From an uncultured Bariatricus sp. (GTDB lineage: Bacteria > Bacillota > Clostridia > Lachnospirales > Lachnospiraceae), in contig CAKRFP010000002.1 of the NCBI GenBank assembly GCA_934320645.1, forward strand, positions 84,876 to 148,875: a stretch of 64,000 bases of DNA, given 5' to 3'. The position numbers and the translations under genes are program-made. Below, one piece after another: positions 36,984-45,328 of this stretch. Under the pieces are notes generated by a model. That model made no database searches, was not told the DNA's origin, and saw only the letters and a program-made list of their open reading frames with translations. Numbering within the stretch: the stretch's first letter is position 1; each line of letters opens with the position of its first letter.

Positions 36984-37392
36984 TTTCATCCATCCTTTCA
37001 GTCATATTTTGAACTGTTTGAAATCCGCTCATCATGTCTGCCATATTTGCCGGATCGCCAAAGTCTATTTCTTTCATCATTTCCATCATCTGCCAGACTC
37101 CGGAGAAGGAATCGAACATTTCTCTTTTTTCAGGAGAAAGATAGGGTGCAACTGCTTCAAACATGCTGCCCGGATCGTTCTCCTGATTCCGCAGCCGCCC
37201 TCTGCGGTTATGATAATAAGGAGGTTGGAAACAGTAAAAGGCATTCATAAGTTCCGTAAGCTTCACATAAATGCCTGCCATACGCTGAATAGATTCCGGC
37301 AGATATGGAAGAATGATTTTGATAAGCTGTAGAAAATCATTCGTGAGAGACTCGTCAAATGGCGTCATAACAAGGGGCGGTTTCTTTTCCAT
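36838..37392 (-). CDS. Hypothetical protein with out-of-frame tail
   Basis: 184 aa from ATG 37392 (GGAGGG just upstream). Residues 1 to about 135 look structured (PPLVMTPFDESLTNDFLQLI, helices rich in Met/Pro/Tyr, RNQENDPGSMFEAVAPYL). The last 50 residues are a Ser/Gly/Glu/Asp low-complexity tail (GSCESGSAETGADPDSGDES) that coincides with the overlapping downstream gene. A frameshift in this copy, or a real long overlap, would both explain it. Function unknown; the pair is probably one operon. Confidence 0.55.
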   Translation of the reverse strand: MEKKPPLVMTPFDESLTNDFLQLIKIILPYLPESIQRMAGIYVKLTELMNAFYCFQPPYYHNRRGRLRNQENDPGSMFEAVAPYLSPEKREMFDSFSGVWQMMEMMKEIDFGDPANMADMMSGFQTVQNMTERMDENERMDGASGSCESGSAETGADPDSGDESRWQERESAGTGDDVADHGSK

Positions 37393-37495
37393 ACGCCCTC
37401 CACGGTTCAGCGTTATAAATATATATGTAAAGAAGACGGAAAATATGAAATCCACATATAATAAAGCAAAGGAAGAATTCGGAGGAACTCATCGC

Positions 37496-37627
37496 ATGAA
37501 GACCAGGATCATCATTGACGGAAATGCGATTTACGAAGTGGATGAGGAATGTTTGAAAGAGAAAAAAGAGCAGGAAAATGAGGCGAAAAAGCAGCAGGAA
37601 AAGCACGAAAAGAGGCGGGGATGCTAG
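37496..37627 (+). CDS. Small hypothetical protein, 43 aa
   Basis: MKTRIIIDGNAIYEVDEECL followed by a Lys/Glu/Gln helix. CGGAGG is 10 nt before ATG 37496 and a strong terminator overlaps the stop codon, so this is a compact single-gene unit. No family recognised. Confidence 0.55.
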   Translation: MKTRIIIDGNAIYEVDEECLKEKKEQENEAKKQQEKHEKRRGC

Positions 37628-37649
37628 TTTCCCCGCCTCTGGTTTTTTT
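37611..37649 (+). terminator. Terminator of the 43-aa gene
   Basis: AGAGGCGGGG / CCCCGCCTCT perfect 10-bp stem followed by GG and T7; it includes the stop codon of the small gene. Confidence 0.9.
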
Positions 37650-37675
37650 GACAGAATGTAAGCTGATTTTCGTAA

Positions 37676-37957
37676 TTAGCAGCCGCATCCACCATTGCAG
37701 CCGCCACCGCAGCCATTTCCACATCCACAGCCGCCGTTGCATCCGTTGCCAAATCCGCCACAGCAGCAGAGGAGAAGGATAATCCACAGGCAGCTGTCAT
37801 TTCCGCAGCCGTATCCACAGCCGTCGCCACCGCGTCCCCATCCGCCACAGCAGCAGAGGAGAAGAATGATCCATACACAAGAAGACATTCCGCAACCACA
37901 TCCACAGTTATCCATAGAATTTCCACATCCGCAGTTTGTTGCACTTAATTCGCTCAT
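37676..37957 (-). CDS. Cysteine/glycine-rich protein, HCB-13-like
   Basis: 93 aa with 22 cysteines. Two copies of a 29-residue unit, SCVWIILLLCCCGGWGRG (26-43) and SCLWIILLLCCCGGFGNG (55-72), each pair a short hydrophobic patch with a CCCGG turn, separated by CGCG/CGYGCG spacers. The pattern matches the Lachnospiraceae proteins labelled 'chorion class high-cysteine protein HCB 13'. Role unknown; disulfide-rich spore-coat or surface material would fit but is inference. GGAGG lies 9 nt before the ATG. Confidence 0.75.
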   Translation of the reverse strand: MSELSATNCGCGNSMDNCGCGCGMSSCVWIILLLCCCGGWGRGGDGCGYGCGNDSCLWIILLLCCCGGFGNGCNGGCGCGNGCGGGCNGGCGC

Positions 37958-38092
37958 ATTTGATAGCCTCCAGTAAGGTTTCTTTACACTTCATCATATG
38001 TAGGATGGCATGTCAGTGTTTCAGAAAAAATTGAAAGAAACTGGCATCTTTTCCCGGGACGAATATCCTAATACAAAAAGGACATTTCTAAT

Positions 38093-39037
38093 ATGAAAGA
38101 TTTAAAACAAAAAATCCACTACTGGTGTTCCGATACAATGCAAAACAAAATCACAGGAAAGGGCGTTGTCTGTGCGGTTCTGGATACGGGAATCGTACCG
38201 CATCCGGATCTTGCAGGGCGGATCGTGGGATGGAAGGACTTCGTGCAGGGAAAGGAAACGATGTACGATGACAACGGACATGGAACCCATGTGGCAGGAA
38301 TCCTTGCGGGAAACGGGAGAAGCGGAAGAGGACTCTACAGTGGAATGGCACCGGAAGCACAGATTTTTGCAGTCAAAGTGCTAAACCAGAAGGGCGGCGG
38401 GAAGATCCGGGATGTGATAAACGGGATCCGGTACGTGTTGTTAAAGCAGAAAGAAATGCAGATCCGGATCGTTAACATTTCCATTGGAACCCTGCCGCAT
38501 AAAAAAGACCCGGAAGATGAATTGTTCCTGTTCTGGGTGGAGCGGCTCTGGGATGCCGGTCTGGTGGTTGTGACGGCGGCGGGAAATAAAGGACCAAAAG
38601 AAGGGAGCATCACGATCCCGGGGAACAGCCGGAAGGTGATCACAGTCGGGGCGGATGAAGAGCTGGGGAAGAAATATTCCGGCTGCGGACCAACCGGGGA
38701 ATGCATTAAAAAGCCGGATCTTACGGTGCCGGGAAACCGGATCTATTCCTGCAATTATCTGTATCCGGCGCGGAGTCCGTATGCCTATATCCCGAAAAGC
38801 GGGACCTCCATGGCAACACCGGCAGTATCCGGCGCGGCGGCGCTGGTTTTGCAGAAATACCCGGATATGTGTAATCTGGAGTTGAAATACAGACTGTGGA
38901 ATTCCTGTGAGAAAGGCAGGCATTATGACAAAAGACAGGGGCATGGAAACCTGCATGTAGAAAAACTTCTTGAATGTCAAGAAAAAATACTTGACACCAG
39001 TCAGAATCTGTTATATGATAGCACAGGTGATAAGTGA
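38093..39037 (+). CDS. Subtilisin-like serine protease (S8), cytosolic type
   Basis: 314 aa. The catalytic triad is complete: D31 (AVLDTGIVPHPDL), H63 (NGHGTHVAGI) and S239 (GTSMATPAVSG), with oxyanion Asn in VTAAGNKGP. There is no signal peptide and no propeptide of normal length, as in intracellular subtilisins. AAAGGA lies about 10 nt before ATG 38093. The last 50 nt contain the promoter for the downstream SRP operon, and the stop codon overlaps the ylxM start. Confidence 0.92.
   Translation: MKDLKQKIHYWCSDTMQNKITGKGVVCAVLDTGIVPHPDLAGRIVGWKDFVQGKETMYDDNGHGTHVAGILAGNGRSGRGLYSGMAPEAQIFAVKVLNQKGGGKIRDVINGIRYVLLKQKEMQIRIVNISIGTLPHKKDPEDELFLFWVERLWDAGLVVVTAAGNKGPKEGSITIPGNSRKVITVGADEELGKKYSGCGPTGECIKKPDLTVPGNRIYSCNYLYPARSPYAYIPKSGTSMATPAVSGAAALVLQKYPDMCNLELKYRLWNSCEKGRHYDKRQGHGNLHVEKLLECQEKILDTSQNLLYDSTGDK
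38991..39019 (+). promoter_or_regulatory. Promoter of the ylxM-ffh operon inside the protease gene
   Basis: TTGACA (38991-38996), 17-bp spacer, TATGAT (39014-39019): full -35 and 5/6 -10 match. The predicted start near 39026 leaves a leader of only about 11 nt before ATG 39037. Confidence 0.75.
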
Positions 39038-39381
39038 TGGACGAGATTTTAAAGCAGACATTATTGTATGATTTTTATGGTGAGCTTCTGACGAAGCATC
39101 AGAAAGAGATTTATGAACAGGCAGTTCTTGAAGATTACTCGCTCAGCGAGATCGCAAGAGATGCAGGCATCAGCAGACAGGGCGTTCATGATATGATCCG
39201 GCGCTGCAACAAGAGCCTGGAGGATTATGAAGCAAAGCTGCATCTGGTGGAGAAGTTCATGTCTGTAAAAGAAAAAGTCCATGAGATCGATCTGCTCCTT
39301 GAGAATTACGAAGAGCAGGATGAAAAAGAACTGATAAAGAAAGTGAAAAAGCTTTCGGGAGAGATCATAGAGGAGTTATAA
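39037..39381 (+). CDS. ylxM: YlxM family SRP-associated HTH protein (UPF0122)
   Basis: 114 aa. A sigma-70-region-4-like helix-turn-helix (YSLSEIARDAGISRQGVHDMI, about 34-54) and a C-terminal helical tail. YlxM stands next to ffh in Firmicutes and binds or stimulates the SRP GTPase cycle in streptococci. ATG 39037 overlaps the protease stop (TGATG). ffh begins 1 nt after its stop. Confidence 0.93.
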   Translation: MDEILKQTLLYDFYGELLTKHQKEIYEQAVLEDYSLSEIARDAGISRQGVHDMIRRCNKSLEDYEAKLHLVEKFMSVKEKVHEIDLLLENYEEQDEKELIKKVKKLSGEIIEEL

Positions 39382-39382
39382 T

Positions 39383-40747
39383 ATGGCATTTGACAGTCTG
39401 ACAGAAAAACTTCAGAACGTATTCAAGAATTTAAGAAGCAAGGGACGACTTACAGAAGACGATGTAAAAGCGGCTCTGCGTGAAGTTAAGATGGCTCTTC
39501 TGGAGGCAGATGTTAACTTCAAGGTTGTCAAGAACTTTGTGAAAAGCGTGCAGGAGCGTGCAGTCGGACAGGACGTGATGAACGGACTGAATCCGGGTCA
39601 GATGGTAATCAAGATCGTTAATGAAGAGCTGATTAACCTGATGGGATCCGAGACGACGGAGATCAAGCTTCAGCCGGGAAGTCAGAAGACAGTGATCATG
39701 ATGATGGGTCTTCAGGGAGCCGGTAAGACGACGACCACTGCAAAGCTGGCAGGTAAGTTCAAGCTGAAAGGTAAGAAGCCTCTTCTGGTGGCATGTGATG
39801 TCTACCGTCCGGCAGCGATTAAGCAGTTGCAGATTAACGGAGAGAAGCAGGGCGTGGAAGTGTTCTCCATGGGAGATAATCAGAAGCCGGCGAATATCGC
39901 TAAAGCAGCACTTGAGCATGCTGAAAAAAACGGCAACAACGTGATCATTCTGGATACTGCAGGTCGTCTTCATATTGATGAAGAGATGATGGAAGAACTG
40001 CAGGAGATCAAGAACACGATCGAGGTTCATCAGAGTATTCTCGTTGTCGATGCAATGACCGGTCAGGACGCCGTGAACGTTGCCGAGAATTTTAATGAGA
40101 AGATTGGTATAGACGGGGTAATCGTCACAAAGCTTGACGGTGACACCCGAGGCGGTGCGGCACTTTCAATCAAGGCAGTCACCGGATGCCCGATCCTTTA
40201 TGTGGGTATGGGCGAGAAGTTATCAGATCTGGAGCAGTTTTATCCGGACCGTATGGCTTCCAGAATCCTCGGTATGGGGGATGTACTCAGCCTGATCGAG
40301 AAAGCCGGCGAAGAGATCGACGAAGAACAGGCACGTAAGATGACAGAAAAGCTCAAAAAGTCGCAGTTTGATTTTGAGGACTATCTGGAAAGTATGAAAC
40401 AGATGCGCAAGATGGGCGGTCTTGGAAGTATTATGAATATGCTTCCCGGACTTGGCGGCATGGGTGGTCTTGGCAAAGGCAAGATGCCGGAGATCGATGC
40501 GGATGATGCAGAACAGAAGATGGCAAGAGTCGAAGCCATTATCTATTCCATGACGATCAAGGAACGCCAGAATCCGGATATCATCACTCCGCAGAGAAAG
40601 CGAAGAATCGCAGCAGGAGCCGGGGTTGATATTTCGGAGGTCAACAAGATGATGAAGCAGTTCGAGCAGATGCGCAAGATGATGAAGTCCTTCCCGGGAA
40701 TGATGGGCGGGAAAGGTAAAAAAGGCAAGTTCAAGATGCCTTTCTAA
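39383..40747 (+). CDS. ffh: Signal recognition particle protein Ffh
   Basis: 454 aa. The SRP54 GTPase binds signal sequences at the ribosome and delivers them to FtsY/SecYEG. N domain about 1-95; G domain with P-loop GLQGAGKT at 109-116, DTAGR and TKLDGD; Met-rich M domain from about 300 to the end (QMRKMGGLGSIMNMLPGLGG, MMKQFEQMRKMMKSFPGMMG) that holds the signal peptide and 4.5S RNA. The operon order with rpsP, khpA, rimM, trmD and rplS follows Bacillus. Confidence 0.98.
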   Translation: MAFDSLTEKLQNVFKNLRSKGRLTEDDVKAALREVKMALLEADVNFKVVKNFVKSVQERAVGQDVMNGLNPGQMVIKIVNEELINLMGSETTEIKLQPGSQKTVIMMMGLQGAGKTTTTAKLAGKFKLKGKKPLLVACDVYRPAAIKQLQINGEKQGVEVFSMGDNQKPANIAKAALEHAEKNGNNVIILDTAGRLHIDEEMMEELQEIKNTIEVHQSILVVDAMTGQDAVNVAENFNEKIGIDGVIVTKLDGDTRGGAALSIKAVTGCPILYVGMGEKLSDLEQFYPDRMASRILGMGDVLSLIEKAGEEIDEEQARKMTEKLKKSQFDFEDYLESMKQMRKMGGLGSIMNMLPGLGGMGGLGKGKMPEIDADDAEQKMARVEAIIYSMTIKERQNPDIITPQRKRRIAAGAGVDISEVNKMMKQFEQMRKMMKSFPGMMGGKGKKGKFKMPF

Positions 40748-40826
40748 AAAAGATATATTCCGCAGATTATGCGTGATATATAGATAAACTATTATAAATA
40801 CAAATTATTTTATGGAGGAAAGTAAA

Positions 40827-41072
40827 ATGGCAGTAAAAATCAGATTAAGAAGAATGGGACAGAAGAAAGCTCCTTTCTATAGAATCGTTGTTTCTGATTC
40901 TAGATCACCAAGAGACGGAAAATTCATCGAAGAGATCGGAACATACGATCCAACTCAGGATCCGAGCGTATTCAAAGTAGATGAAGAAGCAGCTAAAAAA
41001 TGGTTAAACAACGGTGCTCAGCCTACAGAAGTTGTTGGAAAAATCTTTAAGGCAGCAGGTATTGAAAAATAG
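40827..41072 (+). CDS. rpsP: 30S ribosomal protein S16
   Basis: 81 aa. Complete match to the S16 start [20 protein letters not shown] and IEEIGTYDP block. ATG 40827 is used: the in-frame ATG 40812 overlaps the GGAGG ribosome site. The 79-nt gap after ffh contains an ATATAT-flanked hairpin of unknown importance. Confidence 0.98.
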   Translation: MAVKIRLRRMGQKKAPFYRIVVSDSRSPRDGKFIEEIGTYDPTQDPSVFKVDEEAAKKWLNNGAQPTEVVGKIFKAAGIEK

Positions 41073-41095
41073 GTTGCTTCGCGGAGGTGCGAGTG

Positions 41096-41326
41096 ATGAA
41101 AAATTTAGTGGAAGTAATTACGAAAGCACTTGTGGACAATCCTGAAGGCGTCGTGGTTACGGAAAAACAGGAAGGCAAGACTACCGTGATCGAAGTACAT
41201 GTCGCAGACAATGATATGGGAAAGGTGATCGGTAAGCAAGGCCGAATTGCGAAAGCAATCCGTTCCGTTGTAAAAGCAGCCGCGGCAAAAGAAGACAAAA
41301 AAGTCGTGGTTGAAATTATGCAATAG
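41096..41326 (+). CDS. khpA: KH-domain RNA-binding protein KhpA (YlqC)
   Basis: 76 aa, a single KH domain with the GxxG loop in VIGKQGRIAKAIR. KhpA partners KhpB/EloR in RNA binding tied to cell elongation in streptococci. ATG 41096 has GGAGG 9 nt upstream; an in-frame GTG at 41087 is too near that site. A terminator follows, so rimM onward may depend on read-through or its own start. Confidence 0.95.
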   Translation: MKNLVEVITKALVDNPEGVVVTEKQEGKTTVIEVHVADNDMGKVIGKQGRIAKAIRSVVKAAAAKEDKKVVVEIMQ

Positions 41327-41335
41327 CATAAAATT

Positions 41336-41371
41336 AAAACGCAGGTAAATTTATTTTTATCTGCGTTTTTT
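41336..41371 (+). terminator. Terminator after khpA
   Basis: AAAACGCAGGTAAA pairs with TTTATCTGCGTTTT (one G.U) and is followed by more T residues; it partly separates khpA from rimM. Confidence 0.8.
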
Positions 41372-41474
41372 AACATACCTCAGTATGCGGGAAAAGTTGT
41401 CGATAATTGCTCAGAAAGACCTGAAAACAGACTTTTTCGGTGTAAAATTTATCTATGCTAAGAAAGGACAGAAT

Positions 41475-41987
41475 ATGCAACAAAATGATTACCTGCAGGT
41501 TGGCGTGATCACATCTACCCACGGAATCAAAGGTGAAGTCAAGGTCTTCCCGACCACCGACGATCCAAATCGTTTCCGTGATCTGAAAGACGTGATCCTT
41601 GATACAGGAAAAGAACAGATTCCTCTCGAAATCGAAGGTGTAAAATTCTTCAAACAGTATGTAATCCTGAAATTCAAAGGAATCGATAACATAAATGATA
41701 TTGAAAAATACAGAAAGATGCCACTTCTCGTATCCCGTGAGGATGCTGTGGAATTGGAAGAAGACGAATACTATATGGCAGATATCATCGGCATGGATGT
41801 CTATACCGAGGACGGAGAGAAATTCGGTGTTCTCGAAGATATTATGGAAACCGGTGCGAATGACGTCTATGTGGTATCGACGGAGGCACACGGAGAAGTG
41901 CTTCTCCCTGCAATCCATGACTGTATTCTGGATGTAGATACCGAGAATAACAAGATGACCGTTCACTTGATGGATGGACTCATTTAA
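41475..41987 (+). CDS. rimM: Ribosome maturation factor RimM
   Basis: 170 aa, 30S assembly factor binding S19. RimM N-terminal barrel ([20 protein letters not shown]), then a PRC-barrel with [17 protein letters not shown] and the end [26 protein letters not shown] 41475 has AAAGGA 6 nt upstream; upstream in-frame codons lack conservation and a ribosome site. Confidence 0.96.
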   Translation: MQQNDYLQVGVITSTHGIKGEVKVFPTTDDPNRFRDLKDVILDTGKEQIPLEIEGVKFFKQYVILKFKGIDNINDIEKYRKMPLLVSREDAVELEEDEYYMADIIGMDVYTEDGEKFGVLEDIMETGANDVYVVSTEAHGEVLLPAIHDCILDVDTENNKMTVHLMDGLI

Positions 41988-42008
41988 CCGATAGAACAGG
42001 AGAACGAT

Positions 42009-42779
42009 ATGAGATTTGATATCATGACACTCTTCCCGGAGATGGTGATGAACGGACTTGGAACCAGTATTATTGGAAGAGCCGTGAAAAACGAGATCCT
42101 TGAGATTGAAGCCTGGAATATCCGGGATTATGCTTTTAACAAACACAGCAGTGTAGATGATTATCCATACGGAGGCGGAGCCGGGATGCTGATGCAGGCA
42201 GAGCCGGTTTACCAGACCTATCTTGCAATCCGGGAGAAGGCAGCCCTTCCGGAAGGAAAGAAGCCGCGCGTGATCTATCTTTCCCCGCAGGGCAAGCCGT
42301 TCAACCAGAAGATGGCAGAAGATTTTGCAAAAGAGGATGGACTGGTGCTTCTGTGCGGGCATTACGAAGGGATTGATGAACGTGTCCTGGAAGAAATCGT
42401 AACCGATTACGTGTCAGCCGGTGATTACGTGCTGACAGGCGGAGAACTTCCGGCAATGATGATCGTAGACGCAGTATCCCGTCTGATCCCGGGCGTTCTG
42501 CACAATGACGTGTCAGCTGAGTTTGAAAGCTTTCAGGATAATCTTCTGGAATATCCGCAGTATTCCAGACCGGAGATCTGGCACGACAAGCAGGTTCCGC
42601 CGATCCTTTTGTCCGGTCATCATGCCAATGTGGAGAAATGGCGCAGAGAGCAGTCTGTGATCCGTACCGCAAAATGGCGTCCGGATCTTCTTATAGGTGC
42701 GGAGCTTACGATGAAGGAAAGAGAACTTGCAGAAGAGATTATAGAAAATCGAGAAAAAGACTTGAAAAATGAAGAATAA
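42009..42779 (+). CDS. trmD: tRNA (guanine-37-N1)-methyltransferase
   Basis: 256 aa, SPOUT-class enzyme methylating G37 to keep the reading frame. Start MRFDIMTLFPEM; conserved YPYGGGAGMLMQAEP; knot region LLCGHYEGIDERV and GDYVLTGGELPAM; C-terminal LLSGHHANVEKWRREQS. The family is complete. It lies 21 nt after rimM. The rplS promoter begins within its last codons. Confidence 0.98.
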   Translation: MRFDIMTLFPEMVMNGLGTSIIGRAVKNEILEIEAWNIRDYAFNKHSSVDDYPYGGGAGMLMQAEPVYQTYLAIREKAALPEGKKPRVIYLSPQGKPFNQKMAEDFAKEDGLVLLCGHYEGIDERVLEEIVTDYVSAGDYVLTGGELPAMMIVDAVSRLIPGVLHNDVSAEFESFQDNLLEYPQYSRPEIWHDKQVPPILLSGHHANVEKWRREQSVIRTAKWRPDLLIGAELTMKERELAEEIIENREKDLKNEE

Positions 42780-42790
42780 TGTGTTAATAT
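42762..42790 (+). promoter_or_regulatory. rplS promoter within the end of trmD
   Basis: TTGAAA (42762-42767), 17-bp spacer, TAATAT (42785-42790). Confidence 0.55.
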
Positions 42791-42795
42791 ATAGC

Positions 42796-42855
42796 ACGTT
42801 GTGATGAAAACAGAGATGGTCCTCTGGTACGATAAGAAAAGCGTATTAAGAACGT
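42796..42855 (+). promoter_or_regulatory. Structured rplS leader (L19-leader candidate)
   Basis: In the 5' leader, ACGTT (42796-42800) pairs with AACGT (42851-42855), enclosing hairpins CAGAG/CTCTG (42811-42815/42822-42826) and TACG/CGTA (42828-42831/42842-42845). Autoregulatory L19 leaders are known before rplS in Firmicutes; I cannot confirm membership from memory. Confidence 0.4.
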
Positions 42856-42878
42856 CAAAATATGAAGGAGGTTCACAC

Positions 42879-43226
42879 ATGAACGAAATTATTAAGAACA
42901 TTGAAGCAGCTCAGTTAAAAGAAAACGCTCCGGAATTCCACGTTGGAGATACTGTAAAAGTTTACGGTAAGATCAAAGAAGGAAACCGTGAGAGAATTCA
43001 GGTATTCGAAGGTACTGTATTAAAGAGACAGGGCGGCGGAGCAAGAGAAACATTTACAGTAAGAAAGAGCTCTAACGGAATCGGCGTAGAAAAGACATGG
43101 CCACTTCACTCACCAAACGTTGAAAAAGTAGAAGTTGTTCGTAAAGGTAAAGTAAGACGTGCAAAACTTAACTACTTAAGAGGACGTGTAGGTAAGAGAG
43201 CAAAAGTTAAAGAATTAGTAAAATAG
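42879..43226 (+). CDS. rplS: 50S ribosomal protein L19
   Basis: 115 aa, protein at the 30S/50S interface. Diagnostic stretches: [67 protein letters not shown] 42879 has AAGGAGG 7 nt upstream. It is followed by a terminator. Confidence 0.98.
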   Translation: MNEIIKNIEAAQLKENAPEFHVGDTVKVYGKIKEGNRERIQVFEGTVLKRQGGGARETFTVRKSSNGIGVEKTWPLHSPNVEKVEVVRKGKVRRAKLNYLRGRVGKRAKVKELVK

Positions 43227-43235
43227 TAAATGCTT

Positions 43236-43273
43236 AAAGAGGGACAAATACGACAGGTACTTGTCCCTTTTGC
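43236..43273 (+). terminator. Terminator after rplS
   Basis: AGAGGGACAA / TTGTCCCTTTT stem with a T4 tail. Confidence 0.75.
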
Positions 43274-43294
43274 TAATATAGGATATGATAACAG

Positions 43295-43888
43295 ATGAGA
43301 CATAGAAAAAGAAAAGAGCTTAGATTTGACAAAAAGCACAGGAAACCGCTGAATTTGAAGTGGATTCCGGAAGTCTTCGGATGGGTGTTCCAGATCGTGC
43401 TTGTCTGCCTTTGTGCGTTTGTGTTTGTGTGGTACTTCGGACACCAGATCAGTAACATCGGTGAGTCCATGACCCCGGTGATCCAGAACGGGGATGTGGT
43501 TCTGGTGAACCGGATCGTATATGATGCGAGCATACCAAAGCGTGGAGACATTATCGTGTTCAAGCCAAAGGGAAATGAGAATCTTCATTCCTATATCAAG
43601 AGAATTATCGGGCTTCCCGGGGAAAGTGTTGAGATCAGGGACGGCGAGATTTATATTAATAATAAAAAGTTGGATGAAAAGTACGAGACCACTGCAATCT
43701 TAGATGCAGGTCTTGTCAGCGAGAAGATCGTTCTCGGTGGAGATGAGTATTTTGTGCTCGGAGACAACCGGGAGAGCAGTGAGGACAGCCGTATGGCTGA
43801 TGTTGGAAATGTAAAGCGTTCCGAGATTGAGGGGAAGGTATGGTTTATTCTTTCCCCGAAAGACCGTTTCGGACTGCCTGGCAAATAG
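43295..43888 (+). CDS. lepB: Signal peptidase I (first copy)
   Basis: 197 aa, membrane-bound protease that removes signal peptides from Sec-exported proteins. A basic N-terminal 20 residues precede one span at about 29-48; the catalytic Ser58 is in NIGESMTP and Lys102 in YIKRIIGLPGE; the C-terminal box FVLGDNRESSEDSR completes it. A second type I signal peptidase lies two genes downstream. ATG 43295 has AGGA about 10 nt upstream. Confidence 0.95.
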   Translation: MRHRKRKELRFDKKHRKPLNLKWIPEVFGWVFQIVLVCLCAFVFVWYFGHQISNIGESMTPVIQNGDVVLVNRIVYDASIPKRGDIIVFKPKGNENLHSYIKRIIGLPGESVEIRDGEIYINNKKLDEKYETTAILDAGLVSEKIVLGGDEYFVLGDNRESSEDSRMADVGNVKRSEIEGKVWFILSPKDRFGLPGK

Positions 43889-43902
43889 AAGGAGGAAACT
43901 GG

Positions 43903-44760
43903 ATGAATTTTCAATGGTATCCGGGGCATATGACAAAAGCCAAAAGGATGATGCAGGAGAATATCAAGCTGATCGATCTTGTGATCGAGCTGGTTGATGC
44001 AAGAGTTCCGATGAGCAGCCGGAATCCGGACATCGATGAACTTGGAAAGAATAAAGCAAGGCTGATTCTGCTCAACAAGGCAGATCTTGCAGATGAGAAG
44101 CAGACAGAAGAGTGGATCGCCTATTTCCGTGAAAAAGGTTATTCCGCAGTTAAGGTCAATTCCCGTAAGGGTGGCGGCATCAAGTCCATTCAGGGAGTGA
44201 TCCAGGAAGCATGTAAAGAAAAGACCGAACGTGACCGCAAGAGAGGAATCCTGAACCGTCCGGTCCGTGCGATGGTGGTTGGAATCCCGAATGTAGGAAA
44301 GTCTACTTTTATCAATGCACTTGCAGGAAAAGCCTGTGCAAAGACCGGTAACAAGCCGGGAGTCACCAAAGGAAAGCAGTGGATCCGTCTGAACAAGAAC
44401 GTGGAGCTTCTCGATACACCGGGAATCCTCTGGCCGAAGTTTGAGGATCAGCAGGTCGGACTCCGCCTTGCTTTCATCGGATCGATCAAGGATGAAATCA
44501 TGAATCTGGAAGAACTTGCCGCAGAACTGATCAGCTTCATGCAGGATGCCTATCCGGGCGTTCTTGCGGACAAATATACAATCGATGAAAAGCAGAACAG
44601 CTATCGTGCGCTGGAAGCCATTGCAGAGAGCCGTCACTGTCTGGTGCGTGGCAATGAATTAGATACTGCAAAAGCAGCCGGTATGCTGCTTGACGATTTC
44701 CGCAACGGAAGACTTGGAAGGATCACACTTGAATTTGTAAAGGAGTATACAAATGAATAA
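43903..44760 (+). CDS. rbgA: Ribosome biogenesis GTPase RbgA (YlqF)
   Basis: 285 aa, circularly permuted GTPase needed for late 50S assembly. The permuted motif order is visible: NKAD (G4) at 58-61, GIPNVGKS (G1) at 127-134, then DTPGILWP (G3). The N-terminal FQWYPGHMTKAKRMM is the family mark. ATG 43903 follows AAGGAGG by 7-8 nt. Its stop overlaps the next gene by 8 nt. Confidence 0.97.
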   Translation: MNFQWYPGHMTKAKRMMQENIKLIDLVIELVDARVPMSSRNPDIDELGKNKARLILLNKADLADEKQTEEWIAYFREKGYSAVKVNSRKGGGIKSIQGVIQEACKEKTERDRKRGILNRPVRAMVVGIPNVGKSTFINALAGKACAKTGNKPGVTKGKQWIRLNKNVELLDTPGILWPKFEDQQVGLRLAFIGSIKDEIMNLEELAAELISFMQDAYPGVLADKYTIDEKQNSYRALEAIAESRHCLVRGNELDTAKAAGMLLDDFRNGRLGRITLEFVKEYTNE

Positions 44761-45328
44761 GGCAGACAACAGGGAAGAAGCCCCGGAGCAGGAGCAGAGT
44801 ATATGGAGATCACTGGGAGGAACGATTTTATATCTTCTGATCATCGTCCTCCTGACATGGGTGATCGTTACCTTTGTCGGACAGCGTACAAAAGTAGACG
44901 GACATTCGATGGAGCCGACACTTTCCGATGGAGATAACCTGATCGTGGATAAGCTCAGTTACAGGTTCCGGGATCCGGAGCGATACGACATCATTGTATT
45001 TCCGTATCAGCATGCGGAGAATACCTACTATATTAAGCGTATTATCGGACTTCCGGGCGAGACCGTACAGGTGATCGACGGTTATGTTTACATCAATGGA
45101 GAAAAGCTGGATGAGCATTATGGTGCAGAGGTGATGGCAGATCCGGGAATCGCGGCGGAGCCGATCACTCTGGGGGATGATGAGTATTTTGTCCTGGGAG
45201 ACAACCGGAATCACAGCTCAGACAGTCGTGTTGCGAGTGTTGGGGTTCTGACACGTGATATGCTGATTGGACGAGCCTGGGTAAGGATTTATCCATTTAA
45301 CAAAATCGGAGTGATAAAGCATGAGTAA
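44753..45328 (+). CDS. lepB: Signal peptidase I (second copy)
   Basis: 191 aa. One membrane span at about 23-42, catalytic Ser52 in DGHSMEPTL and Lys95 in YYIKRIIGLPGE, and GDNRNHSSDSR at the C-terminal box. It differs from the first copy in its N-terminus and in lacking the long basic tail, so the two may have different substrates. 8-nt overlaps at both ends (rbgA and rnhB) imply tight translational coupling. Confidence 0.95.
   Translation: MNKADNREEAPEQEQSIWRSLGGTILYLLIIVLLTWVIVTFVGQRTKVDGHSMEPTLSDGDNLIVDKLSYRFRDPERYDIIVFPYQHAENTYYIKRIIGLPGETVQVIDGYVYINGEKLDEHYGAEVMADPGIAAEPITLGDDEYFVLGDNRNHSSDSRVASVGVLTRDMLIGRAWVRIYPFNKIGVIKHE

Noticed and set aside
43261..43289. TTGTCC-17-TATGAT before lepB
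   Set aside because: It lies inside the rplS terminator and would start transcription at the lepB ATG itself, giving a leaderless mRNA; more likely chance.
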